A stretch of 64,000 nt of DNA, taken from assembly GCA_944391625.1 (NCBI GenBank), contig CALXUG010000003.1, forward strand, positions 62,001 to 126,000, read 5' to 3'. Below, in pieces: positions 45,140 to 54,080 of the stretch. This DNA is from an uncultured Clostridia bacterium (GTDB taxonomy: Bacteria; Bacillota; Peptococcia; Peptococcales; Peptococcaceae). Within the stretch, counting starts at the first letter, position 1. Every line of letters begins with the position of its first letter. Position numbers and translations under genes: made by a program. The notes beneath the pieces are model-generated. The model saw nothing but the letters and a program-made list of their open reading frames with translations, was not told where the DNA came from and searched no databases.

Positions 45140-45895
45140 TCAACACTCCTTTCGTTCTAACAGCCGCCAGCCAACCACAATGGTCAGCAAAAAACCTGCA
45201 GTCAGTAAGAAAAATCCTGCCCAGTCGGGCTGAATCCAATACATCTCTGTAATCCGAGTTTCTTTATCCCAGTTCATGCCGCAGAGAAACAGCTGACTGT
45301 AATAGGTCCACAGAATCAGACGACTGAACCAGTATTGCTGAAAAAACAAACTGAACAAACCGCAAAAACTGCCTGCTGCCCCCACCAACAACGGAATCAG
45401 CTGATTGGTAATAAACAACGACAGCAATAGTTGCACCAAATAAATACACCAGGTTATCACAAAAGTAAATAACAAGTAGCAGCCAAAATATCCCCAGGGA
45501 ATGGGCCCGTAAAAACCTTTATATAAACCGATCAGCAGCATGGTGAGCAGCTGACCTGCCAGCAATAATACCAAATACCAGCCGCCGTATAATAATTTGG
45601 ATAACAACAACTTACCAGCGGGCTGTATGGTATACAACTGCCGCAGCATAGTACCTTTATGCTCAATATCCGCCGCACGAGAAGCCATCACCGCCATCAG
45701 TACCGGAAGCAAGATAGCATTGAGCACCGGCAGCTGATACAAATAATGCTGCCATCCCTGTATAATTTCCAGATGGCTCATACTTTTAAAAGTCCACCAA
45801 AGCCAGGCCCCCTGCACCAGCAGACAAAGCAGCAGCAATAGCCCAAAACAGCGGCCCCGCATCTTAAAAAATTCCAGCCTGATCGCCTGCACCAT
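45140..45895 (-). CDS. Lantibiotic-immunity-type ABC permease (MutE/EpiE-like)
   Basis: A 251-residue protein with six predicted helices. The early motif RLEFFKMRGR followed by a long hydrophobic stretch and DIEHKGTMLRQLYTIQPAGKLLLSKLL is typical for the E-type permease of this transporter class. It lies four bases after the ATPase gene and three bases before the G-type gene, forming one operon. Confidence 0.87.
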   Translation of the reverse strand: MVQAIRLEFFKMRGRCFGLLLLLCLLVQGAWLWWTFKSMSHLEIIQGWQHYLYQLPVLNAILLPVLMAVMASRAADIEHKGTMLRQLYTIQPAGKLLLSKLLYGGWYLVLLLAGQLLTMLLIGLYKGFYGPIPWGYFGCYLLFTFVITWCIYLVQLLLSLFITNQLIPLLVGAAGSFCGLFSLFFQQYWFSRLILWTYYSQLFLCGMNWDKETRITEMYWIQPDWAGFFLLTAGFLLTIVVGWRLLERKEC

Positions 45896-45899
45896 CTCA

Positions 45900-46805
45900 T
45901 CACGCCCTCTCTGTCAATTCCAGAAATATATCCTCCAGGCTTTTCTGCCGTTCCTCAATGCGAAGCAGATGAATCCGCTGCTGCAGCAACAACCGTTCAC
46001 AGGCAGCTACCGTATCATCATCCAGGTTGGGCACCAAAAGCCATTGTCCATTGCGCTGCACCGGCACATTTCTTGCAGACAAAAAAGTTTCCGCCCGCAG
46101 ATTATCATCGGTACGCAAAGCCAACTGTTTTTGACCTCTCGCATGCAGCCGCTCCAGCCGATCCTGAAAAATCATCTCTCCATCGCGGATAATCCCCACC
46201 ACATTGGCCATCTGATCAATTTCACTGAGCAGATGACTGGAAATCAGCACTGTCATATCATACCGTTCCGGCAAAGAGCAGATTAGTTCCCGCATCTCCT
46301 GTATACCGGCCGGATCCAGGCCATTGGTTGGTTCATCCAAAATCAACAGCCGGGGAAAGGCCAACAATGCGCCGGCCAGACCCAAACGCTGCTTCATCCC
46401 CAACGAATAATGGCTGACCTTTTTATCCCGATGGGCTTCCAGCCGTACAATTTTTAACGCCTCCTGCACATTCCGTTCCGGAAGCTGGCGCATCTTTTGC
46501 AGGATATGCAGATTTTCCTCGCCGCTTAAATGCCCATAATAACTGGGTGATTCAATCAACGAACCTACTTGCCGCAAAATCTGCAACCGATTGGCACTAT
46601 TGACATTTTTCCCAAACAGCTCAATCTCACCCGCTGTTGGCCGCACCAGGCCCAACAACATCTTTAATGTGGTAGATTTGCCTGCCCCGTTCGGTCCCAA
46701 GAAACCATAAATAACCCCTTCCGGCACCGTTAAGTTTAATTGCCGTACCCTGTCCATTCTGCCGTATCGTTTGGTTAAATCCTGTGTCCATACCACTGTA
46801 TCCAT
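45900..46805 (-). CDS. ABC transporter ATPase (BcrA/MutF-like)
   Basis: A 301-residue ATPase with Walker A GPNGAGKST, signature YSLGMKQRLGLA, Walker B LLILDEPTNGLDPAG and the switch SSHLLSE, then a C-terminal extension typical of bacitracin/lantibiotic export ATPases. The ATG at 46805 follows GGAG; a GTG nine bases upstream is less likely. It is divergent from a response regulator and kinase that probably control it, as in the Cpr system of Clostridioides difficile. Confidence 0.92.
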   Translation of the reverse strand: MDTVVWTQDLTKRYGRMDRVRQLNLTVPEGVIYGFLGPNGAGKSTTLKMLLGLVRPTAGEIELFGKNVNSANRLQILRQVGSLIESPSYYGHLSGEENLHILQKMRQLPERNVQEALKIVRLEAHRDKKVSHYSLGMKQRLGLAGALLAFPRLLILDEPTNGLDPAGIQEMRELICSLPERYDMTVLISSHLLSEIDQMANVVGIIRDGEMIFQDRLERLHARGQKQLALRTDDNLRAETFLSARNVPVQRNGQWLLVPNLDDDTVAACERLLLQQRIHLLRIEERQKSLEDIFLELTERA

Positions 46806-46995
46806 ACCAATCACTCCTATTCCATCGCCGCGGCCTGAAAAACCTGCGCTGTTTATTTCAAGGTATCAACTTCTGCCAATATCATAAACAACAGGTCTTA
46901 CAAACAGCTGACAATAAACTTACATTTTCCTTAAATTTTGCCCGCAATACTGCATGACTGCAAAAAATAGGCTATAATAGATACGGGTGATATAC

Positions 46996-47715
46996 ATGCA
47001 ACAACTATATACTTTGAAAATTTTACTGGTGGATGATAACAAAGAATTGCTGCAGATGATTTATAATATCTTAATTCAAGCAGGTTTTCAAAATGTGACA
47101 ACCGCCAGCAGCTGCGCACAAGCCAGACAAATATTTTTGCGCCAGCCGCCTGATGCCGCAGTACTGGATATTATGCTGCCCGATGGAGATGGGTTTTCTC
47201 TGCTGCAGGAGCTGCAGGCGCAGCGGGATATTCCTGTTCTGTTTTTATCAGCAAAAGATCAGGATGCGGACCGACTGCAAGGCTTGGGATTGGGGGCGGA
47301 CGATTATATTACCAAGCCCTTTTTGCCCAAAGAATTAATTCTGCGGTTAACAGCAGTTTTACGCCGCACTTACCGTCCCATTTTACAGGAGCCAAAAACT
47401 GAAGAAGAAACTGCACTGGGGGAAACCATTATTCATTGGGGCAGCGGCACCATTACCACCGCCAACGGACAACAGACACTGACCGCCAAAGAATTTGCGC
47501 TGTTAAAAAAGCTCTGGGAAAATCAGGGGAATATTGTCACCACCGACAGCCTTTGCCAAGCTGTGTGGCATGATGATGCTTTTGGATACGAAAACACACT
47601 GATGGTACACATTCGCCGTCTGCGGGAAAAAATAGAACCGGACCCTTCCCATCCTCAATACTTGCTGACAGTGCGCGGACTGGGCTATAAGTTGGTCAGA
47701 AAGGCATCGCCATGA
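46996..47715 (+). CDS. OmpR-family response regulator
   Basis: A 239-residue regulator: receiver domain with the phospho-acceptor D58 in AAVLDIMLPDGDG and the conserved ITKPF, then a winged-helix DNA-binding domain ending VRGLGYKLV. The ATG at 46996 follows GGGTGA, and a TATAAT box lies at 46973-46978. Its stop overlaps the kinase start (ATGA). It probably activates the divergent lantibiotic-type transporter. Confidence 0.92.
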   Translation: MQQLYTLKILLVDDNKELLQMIYNILIQAGFQNVTTASSCAQARQIFLRQPPDAAVLDIMLPDGDGFSLLQELQAQRDIPVLFLSAKDQDADRLQGLGLGADDYITKPFLPKELILRLTAVLRRTYRPILQEPKTEEETALGETIIHWGSGTITTANGQQTLTAKEFALLKKLWENQGNIVTTDSLCQAVWHDDAFGYENTLMVHIRRLREKIEPDPSHPQYLLTVRGLGYKLVRKASP

Positions 47716-49073
47716 ACAGTTTATACAAAATCATCAGCCGTTCTGTTCTGATGACTTCCCTGATTGCGCTGCTGCTTCTGCTAATGAACTTTTTCTTTAC
47801 ACTGACATGGCTGCAGGAGCATCCCCAGGATTATCCCATGCATTATCGGGCTATCTCCGATAATCTGATTTTGGAAAACCAGCAATACCATCTAACACCG
47901 GAGGGAATGAGTCAATTACAGCAGGAATTTGACTGGGCCATGCTGTTAGATGCCAACGGCAGCATCATCTGGAGCTGGCAGCTGCCCGAATCTTTGCATC
48001 ACGACTACACACTAAATGAGGTGGCTGCTTTCTCCCGTTGGTATTTGCAGGATTATCCTGTCACCATCTGGACCAGAGAGGACGGCTTGCTGGTGCTGGG
48101 CAACATGCAAGGCAGTTATTGGAAATATGTGCTGACAGCGCCTACCGCTTCTATGGAACAGCTGCCTTCTTATTTCCGCAGCTTTGCCCTGTTAAATGCA
48201 GTTACCGCTCTCTTGCTGGCTTTGTTGTTCGGCGTATGGCTTTATAATAAACTGAAACCGATTTCCAAAAGTATTACGGCATTATCGGTGCGGCAGCCGG
48301 TCCATCTTCCCGAGAAAGGCATCACCGGCGACTTAAACCGCAAATTGAACAATGCCTCTGCCATGCTGATCCGCCAGCAGCAAAAGCTGCACCAACGGGA
48401 CGAAACCCGAACCCGTTGGATTTCCGGTGTGTCCCACGATATCCGCACACCACTGTCCATTGTAATGGGCTATGCCAGCCAGCTGGAAGAAGATGATAGC
48501 TTAACCGACCAGCAGCATCAGCAAGCGGTCATTATCCGTCAGCAAAGTGAACGAATCAAAGCCTTGATTTCCGATTTGAATTTGGCTTCCAAATTAGAAT
48601 ACGGCGCCCATCCATTGTCCTTAATCCGCTTTTCGCCAGCAGTACTGATTCGGAAAACGGCTGTGGCTTTTTTAAATCAATATCAGGACAACAGCTATCC
48701 CATTGAGGTGGAAATCAGCGCCGAAGCAGAGGCAACTCAAATTGTAGCAGATGAACTGTTATTGCAGCGTGTGTTTGAAAATCTGATCGGCAACAGCATT
48801 CGCCACAATCCCAACGGCTGCACCATTTTTATTGATGCCCGCATTGTAGAGCAGCAATATCAGATTACCATCCGTGATGACGGCAAAGGCTTCCCTGACA
48901 CTGTGTTACACAACCTGCGCACCAATACATCCCTGCAGCAACATCAGGACCATGGCCTTGGCCTGACCATTGTGCAGCAAATCATCAAAGCCCATAACGG
49001 TATTGTACATTTTTCCAATATCAGTCAGGGCGGCTGCTTAGTCGGGATTCAACTGCCCTGTACCTTGGATTAA
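47712..49073 (+). CDS. Sensor histidine kinase
   Basis: A 453-residue kinase with two membrane helices (about 12-34 and 158-178) enclosing an extracytoplasmic domain of roughly 120 residues, a HAMP-like linker, the phospho-acceptor H242 in SGVSHDIRTPLSI, and an ATPase domain (ENLIGNSIRHNPN, DDGKGFP, DHGLGLTIVQQ). Coupled to the response regulator by a four-base overlap. The likely signal is a membrane-active peptide or the transporter state. Confidence 0.92.
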   Translation: MNSLYKIISRSVLMTSLIALLLLLMNFFFTLTWLQEHPQDYPMHYRAISDNLILENQQYHLTPEGMSQLQQEFDWAMLLDANGSIIWSWQLPESLHHDYTLNEVAAFSRWYLQDYPVTIWTREDGLLVLGNMQGSYWKYVLTAPTASMEQLPSYFRSFALLNAVTALLLALLFGVWLYNKLKPISKSITALSVRQPVHLPEKGITGDLNRKLNNASAMLIRQQQKLHQRDETRTRWISGVSHDIRTPLSIVMGYASQLEEDDSLTDQQHQQAVIIRQQSERIKALISDLNLASKLEYGAHPLSLIRFSPAVLIRKTAVAFLNQYQDNSYPIEVEISAEAEATQIVADELLLQRVFENLIGNSIRHNPNGCTIFIDARIVEQQYQITIRDDGKGFPDTVLHNLRTNTSLQQHQDHGLGLTIVQQIIKAHNGIVHFSNISQGGCLVGIQLPCTLD

Positions 49074-49118
49074 ACAGCCAATGAACAGCTTGTCCTGCCC
49101 TTTTTGTGCTGTAGCAGC

Positions 49119-49147
49119 TTGTGACTTGCTTTGCGTTTCGGTATAAT
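49119..49147 (+). promoter_or_regulatory. Promoter of the NimA-like gene
   Basis: TTGTGA, a 17-base spacer and a perfect TATAAT, about 40 bases before the start. Confidence 0.7.
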
Positions 49148-49187
49148 AACAATATCAAACAATTAAGTAGACAAAGGAGAAATTTTT

Positions 49188-49661
49188 ATGCGCAGAAAAG
49201 ACAGAGAAGTAACCGATGTAACCCGCATTACTGCCATCATGGATCAGTGCGACAGCTGCCGTCTGGGGCTTTGCGAAAACAATGCACCTTACATTGTGCC
49301 CCTTTGCTTTGGTTATGAGCAAAACGGAGAGTCTTTTACCCTTTATTTCCACAGTGCCGGAGAAGGCCGCAAGCTGGATTTGATCCGGAAAAATCCAACT
49401 GTTGCCTTTGAAATGGACACCTCCCGCCAGCTATTCGGACAGAATGATGAAACTGCCTGCATTTTCGGTATGCACTTTGAAAGCGTCATGGGCACCGGCA
49501 CAGCCCGTATCCTGACCGACGACCAAGAGAAAAAACACGGCTTTGATTTCATCATGGCTCACTACACCGATAAAAAACTGCCTTATACAGAGCAATATCT
49601 GCACGCTGCGGCTGTTATCGCCGTAGAAGTTACATCCATCAGCTGCAAAGTCAATCTTTAA
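49188..49661 (+). CDS. NimA-like pyridoxamine-phosphate-oxidase-fold flavoprotein
   Basis: A 157-residue split-barrel protein of the pyridoxamine 5'-phosphate oxidase superfamily, closest in pattern to the 5-nitroimidazole reductase/resistance group: LGLCENNAPYIVPLCFGYE, YFHSAGEGRKLDLIRKNP. Such proteins bind FMN or pyridoxal-type cofactors and reduce small molecules. The role in antibiotic tolerance is known for some relatives only. It has its own promoter and a terminator follows. Confidence 0.85.
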   Translation: MRRKDREVTDVTRITAIMDQCDSCRLGLCENNAPYIVPLCFGYEQNGESFTLYFHSAGEGRKLDLIRKNPTVAFEMDTSRQLFGQNDETACIFGMHFESVMGTGTARILTDDQEKKHGFDFIMAHYTDKKLPYTEQYLHAAAVIAVEVTSISCKVNL

Positions 49662-49762
49662 TGCCAGTTGAGCAACACATTATAAAAGCCGCTTAAGCAG
49701 ATTTAACCAACCTATCAATCCTGTTTAAGCGGCAGCACTGCTTGCATGAAAAGTATGCTAGT

Positions 49763-49813
49763 AAAAAAGCAACTGTCTTGAATCGTTTATTGATTCAAAA
49801 CAGTTGCTTTTTT
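49763..49813. terminator. Bidirectional terminator
   Basis: AAAAAAGCAACTGT pairs with ACAGTTGCTTTTTT, extended by TTGAATC/GATTCAA. It serves the plus-strand NimA-like gene and the minus-strand kinase. A second hairpin (GCCGCTTAA/TTAAGCGGC) lies just upstream at about 49688-49733. Confidence 0.88.
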
Positions 49814-49907
49814 ATTGCTATTCCTACTAGAACATCTTGGCTTCCTAATCTACTGTACTTGATTCGTCGCTGAAGGCATCTCTCAAAATACAGATACATC
49901 AGCCATT

Positions 49908-50642
49908 TTAACCATCTATATCCTGCTGTACAGATGGATTTGGCTGTATCGGCAGCGCAAAGGAGAGTACCGTCCCCTGGTCCTGATTACGTTCCACCCA
50001 GATATAACCTTGATGCAGCTCAATCACCGAGCGGCAGATCCAAAGGCCCAAGCCGGTGTTGCTTTCCTCCCCGGGACGATTGACACCCTTTGAAAAAGGC
50101 TGAAACAACTGCGCCGCTTTTTCCTCACTAATCCCGCAGCCATTATCGGTGACAGTGGTAATCAAATACTGATCCTTACGGGCAAAGGAAATCTTGATAC
50201 TGCCGCCATTATCAGTAAACTTGATGCTGTTGCCAACCAAATTAACCAGCACCTCCCGAATACGTCCCCAATCGCCTTCCACATGAGCCCAGTCCACCAT
50301 GTCGATATGATACTGCAACTGTTTATCCCTCAGGCGCAGCTCCAACAAACCGCCCACTTCTACAGCAATCCGGCACAAATCCAATTCCTGGTATTGCAGT
50401 GTAATTTGATTGGATTCTATCTTGGCCCAATCCAAAATCTGATTGACCACCAACAATAATTTTTGCGCACTGTCGGTCATTTTTCCCAGATATTTTTTCT
50501 GCACCGGATTTAACTCACCAACCCGTTCCTCCACCAATAAATCGCCAAACCCTTTAATAGCATTTAACGGCGTGCGTATCTCATGACCAATCTGCGCCAG
50601 AAAACGGGCAAATTCTAACTGTTCCTTGCTTTTTTCTGTCAT
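49908..50642 (-). CDS. Soluble histidine kinase without sensor domain
   Basis: A 244-residue protein that starts almost at the phosphotransfer helix: H20 in LAQIGHEIRTPLNAIKGFG, followed by a complete ATPase domain (NLVGNSIKFTDN, DNGCGIS, NTGLGLWICRS). It has no membrane segment and no PAS or GAF domain, so it must take its signal from another protein. The gene starts one base after the ferritin-like gene's stop, which makes that protein a candidate partner. No response regulator is next to it. Confidence 0.9.
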   Translation of the reverse strand: MTEKSKEQLEFARFLAQIGHEIRTPLNAIKGFGDLLVEERVGELNPVQKKYLGKMTDSAQKLLLVVNQILDWAKIESNQITLQYQELDLCRIAVEVGGLLELRLRDKQLQYHIDMVDWAHVEGDWGRIREVLVNLVGNSIKFTDNGGSIKISFARKDQYLITTVTDNGCGISEEKAAQLFQPFSKGVNRPGEESNTGLGLWICRSVIELHQGYIWVERNQDQGTVLSFALPIQPNPSVQQDIDG

Positions 50643-50643
50643 A

Positions 50644-51057
50644 CTACCGGCCTTCCTTTACCCGCTGATATACATCGCCGATCTGACGCAAATGCATCCG
50701 TTCTTCTCCCTGAATTTCTTTGCACAATCGTTCTATTTCCGGTTCCTGCAGCAGCTTTTCCAAGGCTTCATAATAAAATACGGCAGATTCTTCTCTGGCC
50801 ATATATTCAATCAAATACAGGTAAAGATCATCCATTTCTTCTACCGATAAAGAAATATTCTGAACCTCTGCCTGCAGCTGTTCCATCAGGGACAGCAGTT
50901 TCTGTGCATGCCGCAATTCTTCCCCGGCATAAGACAAAAATTCTTTTTTGACGGCAGTGTCTCCATGCTTTCCCGCCAAAGCAATATACTGCAATGCCGA
51001 ATTCATTTCATCCTGCAATCCCTGCTGCAAAATTTCTGCAATCTGTTCCTGTGCCAT
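50644..51057 (-). CDS. Ferritin-like di-iron protein (rubrerythrin/bacterioferritin type)
   Basis: A 137-residue four-helix bundle with an intact di-iron site: E17, E47-x-x-H50 on the first helix pair and E90 and E119-x-x-H122 on the second. It lacks a rubredoxin domain. Proteins of this type reduce peroxide or oxygen, or store iron, in anaerobes. It is first in a two-gene unit with a soluble histidine kinase one base downstream, which is unusual and suggests redox or iron signalling. The link to the kinase is inferred. Confidence 0.87.
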   Translation of the reverse strand: MAQEQIAEILQQGLQDEMNSALQYIALAGKHGDTAVKKEFLSYAGEELRHAQKLLSLMEQLQAEVQNISLSVEEMDDLYLYLIEYMAREESAVFYYEALEKLLQEPEIERLCKEIQGEERMHLRQIGDVYQRVKEGR

Positions 51058-51072
51058 TTTTCATCTGCCTCC

Positions 51073-51525
51073 TTAATATCGTTTCTTAAGAAAAAGCTTT
51101 GGCGCTTTCATCACTTTCCACATCCGCACCAAAGAAGATACTGTCATAATTCCCAACGCAATAGCGCCGGCCAGGGCCAGCGTATGCAGTCCGGTTTCCA
51201 TAAACAAGCTGGTTTCTCCGCGCACGCAATATTCCATGGTATAGTACATGCCGCCCCCTGGCACCAAAGGCAGTACCGCTGTGGTTAAAAATAAAGTTAC
51301 CGGCACTTTGCAAACCCGCGCCATAATTTCTGAATAAACAGAAATCACCACTGTAGCAATAAAATATTTGGGAACATCGCTGGGAAAATCCAACAGCAAA
51401 TAGACCAGCCAGCCCAACGCACCGCCCAAGCAGGTCAGCGGAATTCGTTTCCAGCCCACATGATACACAATGGAAAAAGCGATACAGGCTAAAAAAGCAT
51501 ATAGACAAGGCATCATCAATTCCAT
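51073..51525 (-). CDS. ThrE-type exporter, small subunit (YjjB/DUF3815)
   Basis: A 150-residue protein with four to five membrane helices and the LPLVPGGGMYYTMEY motif of the C-terminal half of threonine/serine exporters. It starts one base after the large subunit gene, so the two form a split ThrE transporter that probably exports threonine, serine or a small organic acid such as succinate in Negativicutes relatives. Confidence 0.87.
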   Translation of the reverse strand: MELMMPCLYAFLACIAFSIVYHVGWKRIPLTCLGGALGWLVYLLLDFPSDVPKYFIATVVISVYSEIMARVCKVPVTLFLTTAVLPLVPGGGMYYTMEYCVRGETSLFMETGLHTLALAGAIALGIMTVSSLVRMWKVMKAPKLFLKKRY

Positions 51526-51526
51526 A

Positions 51527-52303
51527 TTACAGACCCCCCATCACAACTAACGCCATACCAGTTCCCAACGCTAAGGCCAAGGCTACCAGCAGCGCCTCCA
51601 GTCCCTTCATGGTGCCAGCTACCAAATCGCCTGCAATAATATCCCGCATTGCGTTAGTCACAGCAACACCGGGCACAAGACTCATCAATGTGCCGATAAT
51701 AATGCGGTCACTGTGATCAGCAATTTGATAACGTACTGCCAGCAAAGCAATCAAGGTCACCAACAAGCTATTGATCAAATTGATAAAAAAACCATTGGTA
51801 TGCACCCGTTCCATACCCTGTATAACAACACGAATCAGCGCACCGGCAAAGGTCGCCACCAGGGCATCCCGCAAATTGCCGCCAAAAAACAGCGTGAAAG
51901 AAAACCCAACACCGGCAAAAGCAACCACCATCATCCAAAAGGGATATCCCTTTTTATGATAAATTTCTTTCAGCCGCTGACGGAACTCCTCCACAGGCGG
52001 TCGATAAATACAGATATAACGGCTTAAATTATTTAAATCCTCTATCATCTGATAATTGGTGCCGCGGGAATAAATGCGGCGCAAACGGGTAAAGCAGGTG
52101 TCATCAGCCATGGTAATGGTGACCGTGATACTGTTGGTAATGGCAAACACATCTACATGTTTAATCCCGTAGGCATACAGCACCCTTTGAATGGACTCCT
52201 CCACCCGATAAGTTTCTGCACCGGCCTCCAATAAAAAATGACCCAAATCGATAGCAGTATTTAATAATTTTTGATAATCACCCAAAGATATTTTTTCTTC
52301 CAT
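51527..52303 (-). CDS. ThrE-type exporter, large subunit (YjjP/DUF1212)
   Basis: A 258-residue protein with a soluble N-terminal region (LLNTAIDLGHFLLEAGAETYRVEESI) and five membrane helices (about 120-258), including LMSLVPGVAVTNAMRDIIAGD, the hallmark of the family. It pairs with the DUF3815 protein downstream. In full-length ThrE proteins both halves are fused. Confidence 0.9.
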   Translation of the reverse strand: MEEKISLGDYQKLLNTAIDLGHFLLEAGAETYRVEESIQRVLYAYGIKHVDVFAITNSITVTITMADDTCFTRLRRIYSRGTNYQMIEDLNNLSRYICIYRPPVEEFRQRLKEIYHKKGYPFWMMVVAFAGVGFSFTLFFGGNLRDALVATFAGALIRVVIQGMERVHTNGFFINLINSLLVTLIALLAVRYQIADHSDRIIIGTLMSLVPGVAVTNAMRDIIAGDLVAGTMKGLEALLVALALALGTGMALVVMGGL

Positions 52304-52389
52304 CGCTCCACTCCTTTTTATTTTTCATTCTATCAGATTCTTTTCAGAAAAACCAGAACCATCCGCAATTCCTTTCATAAAATCACAAA

Positions 52390-52430
52390 CTGCACCAAAG
52401 TCCAAAATCATATTGGCTCTGGTGCAGCGT
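52390..52430 (-). terminator. Hairpin downstream of the CBS gene
   Basis: TGCACCA and TGGTGCA form the stem after the CBS gene stop, with a T-rich minus-strand tail. Confidence 0.65.
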
Positions 52431-52447
52431 TTATATTTCTATGCAGT

Positions 52448-52894
52448 TTATTCCACCATACTCCGAATAATGTCATGGCGGGAAATAATACCTACTACTT
52501 CATGTATTTCATTCACAATTGGAATTCGATTAACTTTTTTATTGATAACCAGTTCGGCAATCTCAGCAATAGGCGTATTCTCATAAGCATAAATAGGCGG
52601 CTTTGACATCAAATCACCCACTTTATAAGCAGCAATACGTTTCATATCCTCCTGAAACTCCTTGCGGTCGATCTGAATCAGACCATCAAACAGATTGATA
52701 AACAGTGGTGGTTTTACCGGCTTCTGTTTATATACCAAATCGCCTTCACTGATAACCCCTACCAGTTTGTTGTACTGATTGACCACCGGAAGACCGCTAA
52801 TGTTTTTATCCACAAAGATTTTACTCACTTCATCAATGGTTGTATCCTCGCTTACTACAATCACATCTTTTGTCATAATTTCATTTGCCAGCAT
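52448..52894 (-). CDS. CBS-domain-pair protein
   Basis: A 148-residue stand-alone Bateman module. CBS1 starts MTKDVIVVSEDTTIDEVSKIF and reads SGLPVVNQYNKLVGVISEGD; CBS2 has MSKPPIYAYENTPIAEIAEL and NRIPIVNEIHEVVGIISRHDI. Such modules sense adenosine nucleotides and regulate other proteins. The ATG at 52894 follows GGAGTG; the upstream frame contains the promoter. It is monocistronic. Confidence 0.92.
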   Translation of the reverse strand: MLANEIMTKDVIVVSEDTTIDEVSKIFVDKNISGLPVVNQYNKLVGVISEGDLVYKQKPVKPPLFINLFDGLIQIDRKEFQEDMKRIAAYKVGDLMSKPPIYAYENTPIAEIAELVINKKVNRIPIVNEIHEVVGIISRHDIIRSMVE

Positions 52895-52939
52895 GGAAAC
52901 CACACTCCTGTCAGAAATATAAATTTTGTTGATGGGTAT

Positions 52940-52968
52940 AGTATAACATATATTGGCAATCACGACAA
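52940..52968 (-). promoter_or_regulatory. Promoter of the CBS gene
   Basis: On the minus strand TTGTCG, a 17-base spacer and TATACT about 45 bases before the start. Confidence 0.65.
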
Positions 52969-53123
52969 CTGATTTCTGTAAAGTAAAAAATACTTACTTG
53001 TCAACACTCCCACGAAAAATAATATTTTTAGTTTCACTGACTTGCAATCATGCACTACTTTTAATATACTTATTATTAAGGTAAACAGCATAGTTTTTTA
53101 CATAAACAACATGGGGTGATTTT

Positions 53124-54053
53124 ATGCGAACAGAACATTTAGAATATCTTCTTGATTTACAAAAAACAAGTTCTTTGTCTAAGACTGCTGAAAACTACTT
53201 TACATCTCATCAGGTAATCAATAATGCTATCAAAACTTTAGAAAAAGAATTTAATGTCACAATTCTAAATCGTACCCATCGCGGCATTCATTTTACAGAA
53301 GCAGGGGAGTTATTCTGCAACTATGCAAAAAAAATTTTCAGTACACAGCAGGATTTTTTGGAACAATTGCATCCATACGCTAATCCAAGTGTTCCTGTAT
53401 TAAATGGAGAATTGGCTATTTACACGATTCCCAGGTTTTCCAATAGATTTTTTCTTGACTTTTTTGATACCTATTGCAGCAAGCATCCCCAAATGAATAT
53501 TTCACTAAAAAATCTGGCTTTTGATAAAATATTAAAACAAATTGAACAGGAAAATAATCCTTTTATTATCCTAACAGCGATTAGCGATCTTCATTCGCAG
53601 GTAAGTGATGATATTCTGCAATTATCGTCCCATTTTTTAACCTATGATATTTTAACTACACAACTACTTGGTTATTGTATTTCCAAAAATTCTAAATATT
53701 ATGATATGCTTTTAGATTCTCTCATGCTGAAAAATTCAATTGATGACGTTAAACTCCCAATCATCGTCCACAATTACTCCATTGAAAGTATTTATTCCTC
53801 CACCTCAGTTCCTGATTCCTATCATTTGGTGGATAATTTTGAAGTACAGCAACGCATGATTAAAAGCGGCAATTATATCGGTATCTGGACATATCAAGAA
53901 TACCAGCAGCATTTTAGCAAAAATTCCAATATACAATTCTTGCCCTTATTAGACGATACCCCATTTCACTATTTAGCTCTATATCACACCGATTGCGCAG
54001 AAGATCCGGCAATTTCTTCTTTCATTGCTTCACTAAAAAGATTATATCAGTGA
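53124..54053 (+). CDS. LysR-family regulator
   Basis: A 309-residue transcription factor with an N-terminal winged helix (about 1-60, LLDLQKTSSLSKTAENYFTSHQVINNAIKTLE cut across the HTH) and a periplasmic-binding-fold effector domain. The gene is AT-rich like the neighbouring permease and AlkP genes, which lie on the opposite strand beyond a three-gene operon. A link to those transport and hydrolase genes is possible but is based on proximity only. Confidence 0.88.
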   Translation: MRTEHLEYLLDLQKTSSLSKTAENYFTSHQVINNAIKTLEKEFNVTILNRTHRGIHFTEAGELFCNYAKKIFSTQQDFLEQLHPYANPSVPVLNGELAIYTIPRFSNRFFLDFFDTYCSKHPQMNISLKNLAFDKILKQIEQENNPFIILTAISDLHSQVSDDILQLSSHFLTYDILTTQLLGYCISKNSKYYDMLLDSLMLKNSIDDVKLPIIVHNYSIESIYSSTSVPDSYHLVDNFEVQQRMIKSGNYIGIWTYQEYQQHFSKNSNIQFLPLLDDTPFHYLALYHTDCAEDPAISSFIASLKRLYQ

Positions 54054-54080
54054 TATACAACTGTTACTGATATAATCTTT
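54036..54080. terminator. Bidirectional terminator overlapping the LysR stop
   Basis: AAAAGATTATATCAGT pairs perfectly with ACTGATATAATCTTTT (16 bases) between the two convergent genes. Confidence 0.88.
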
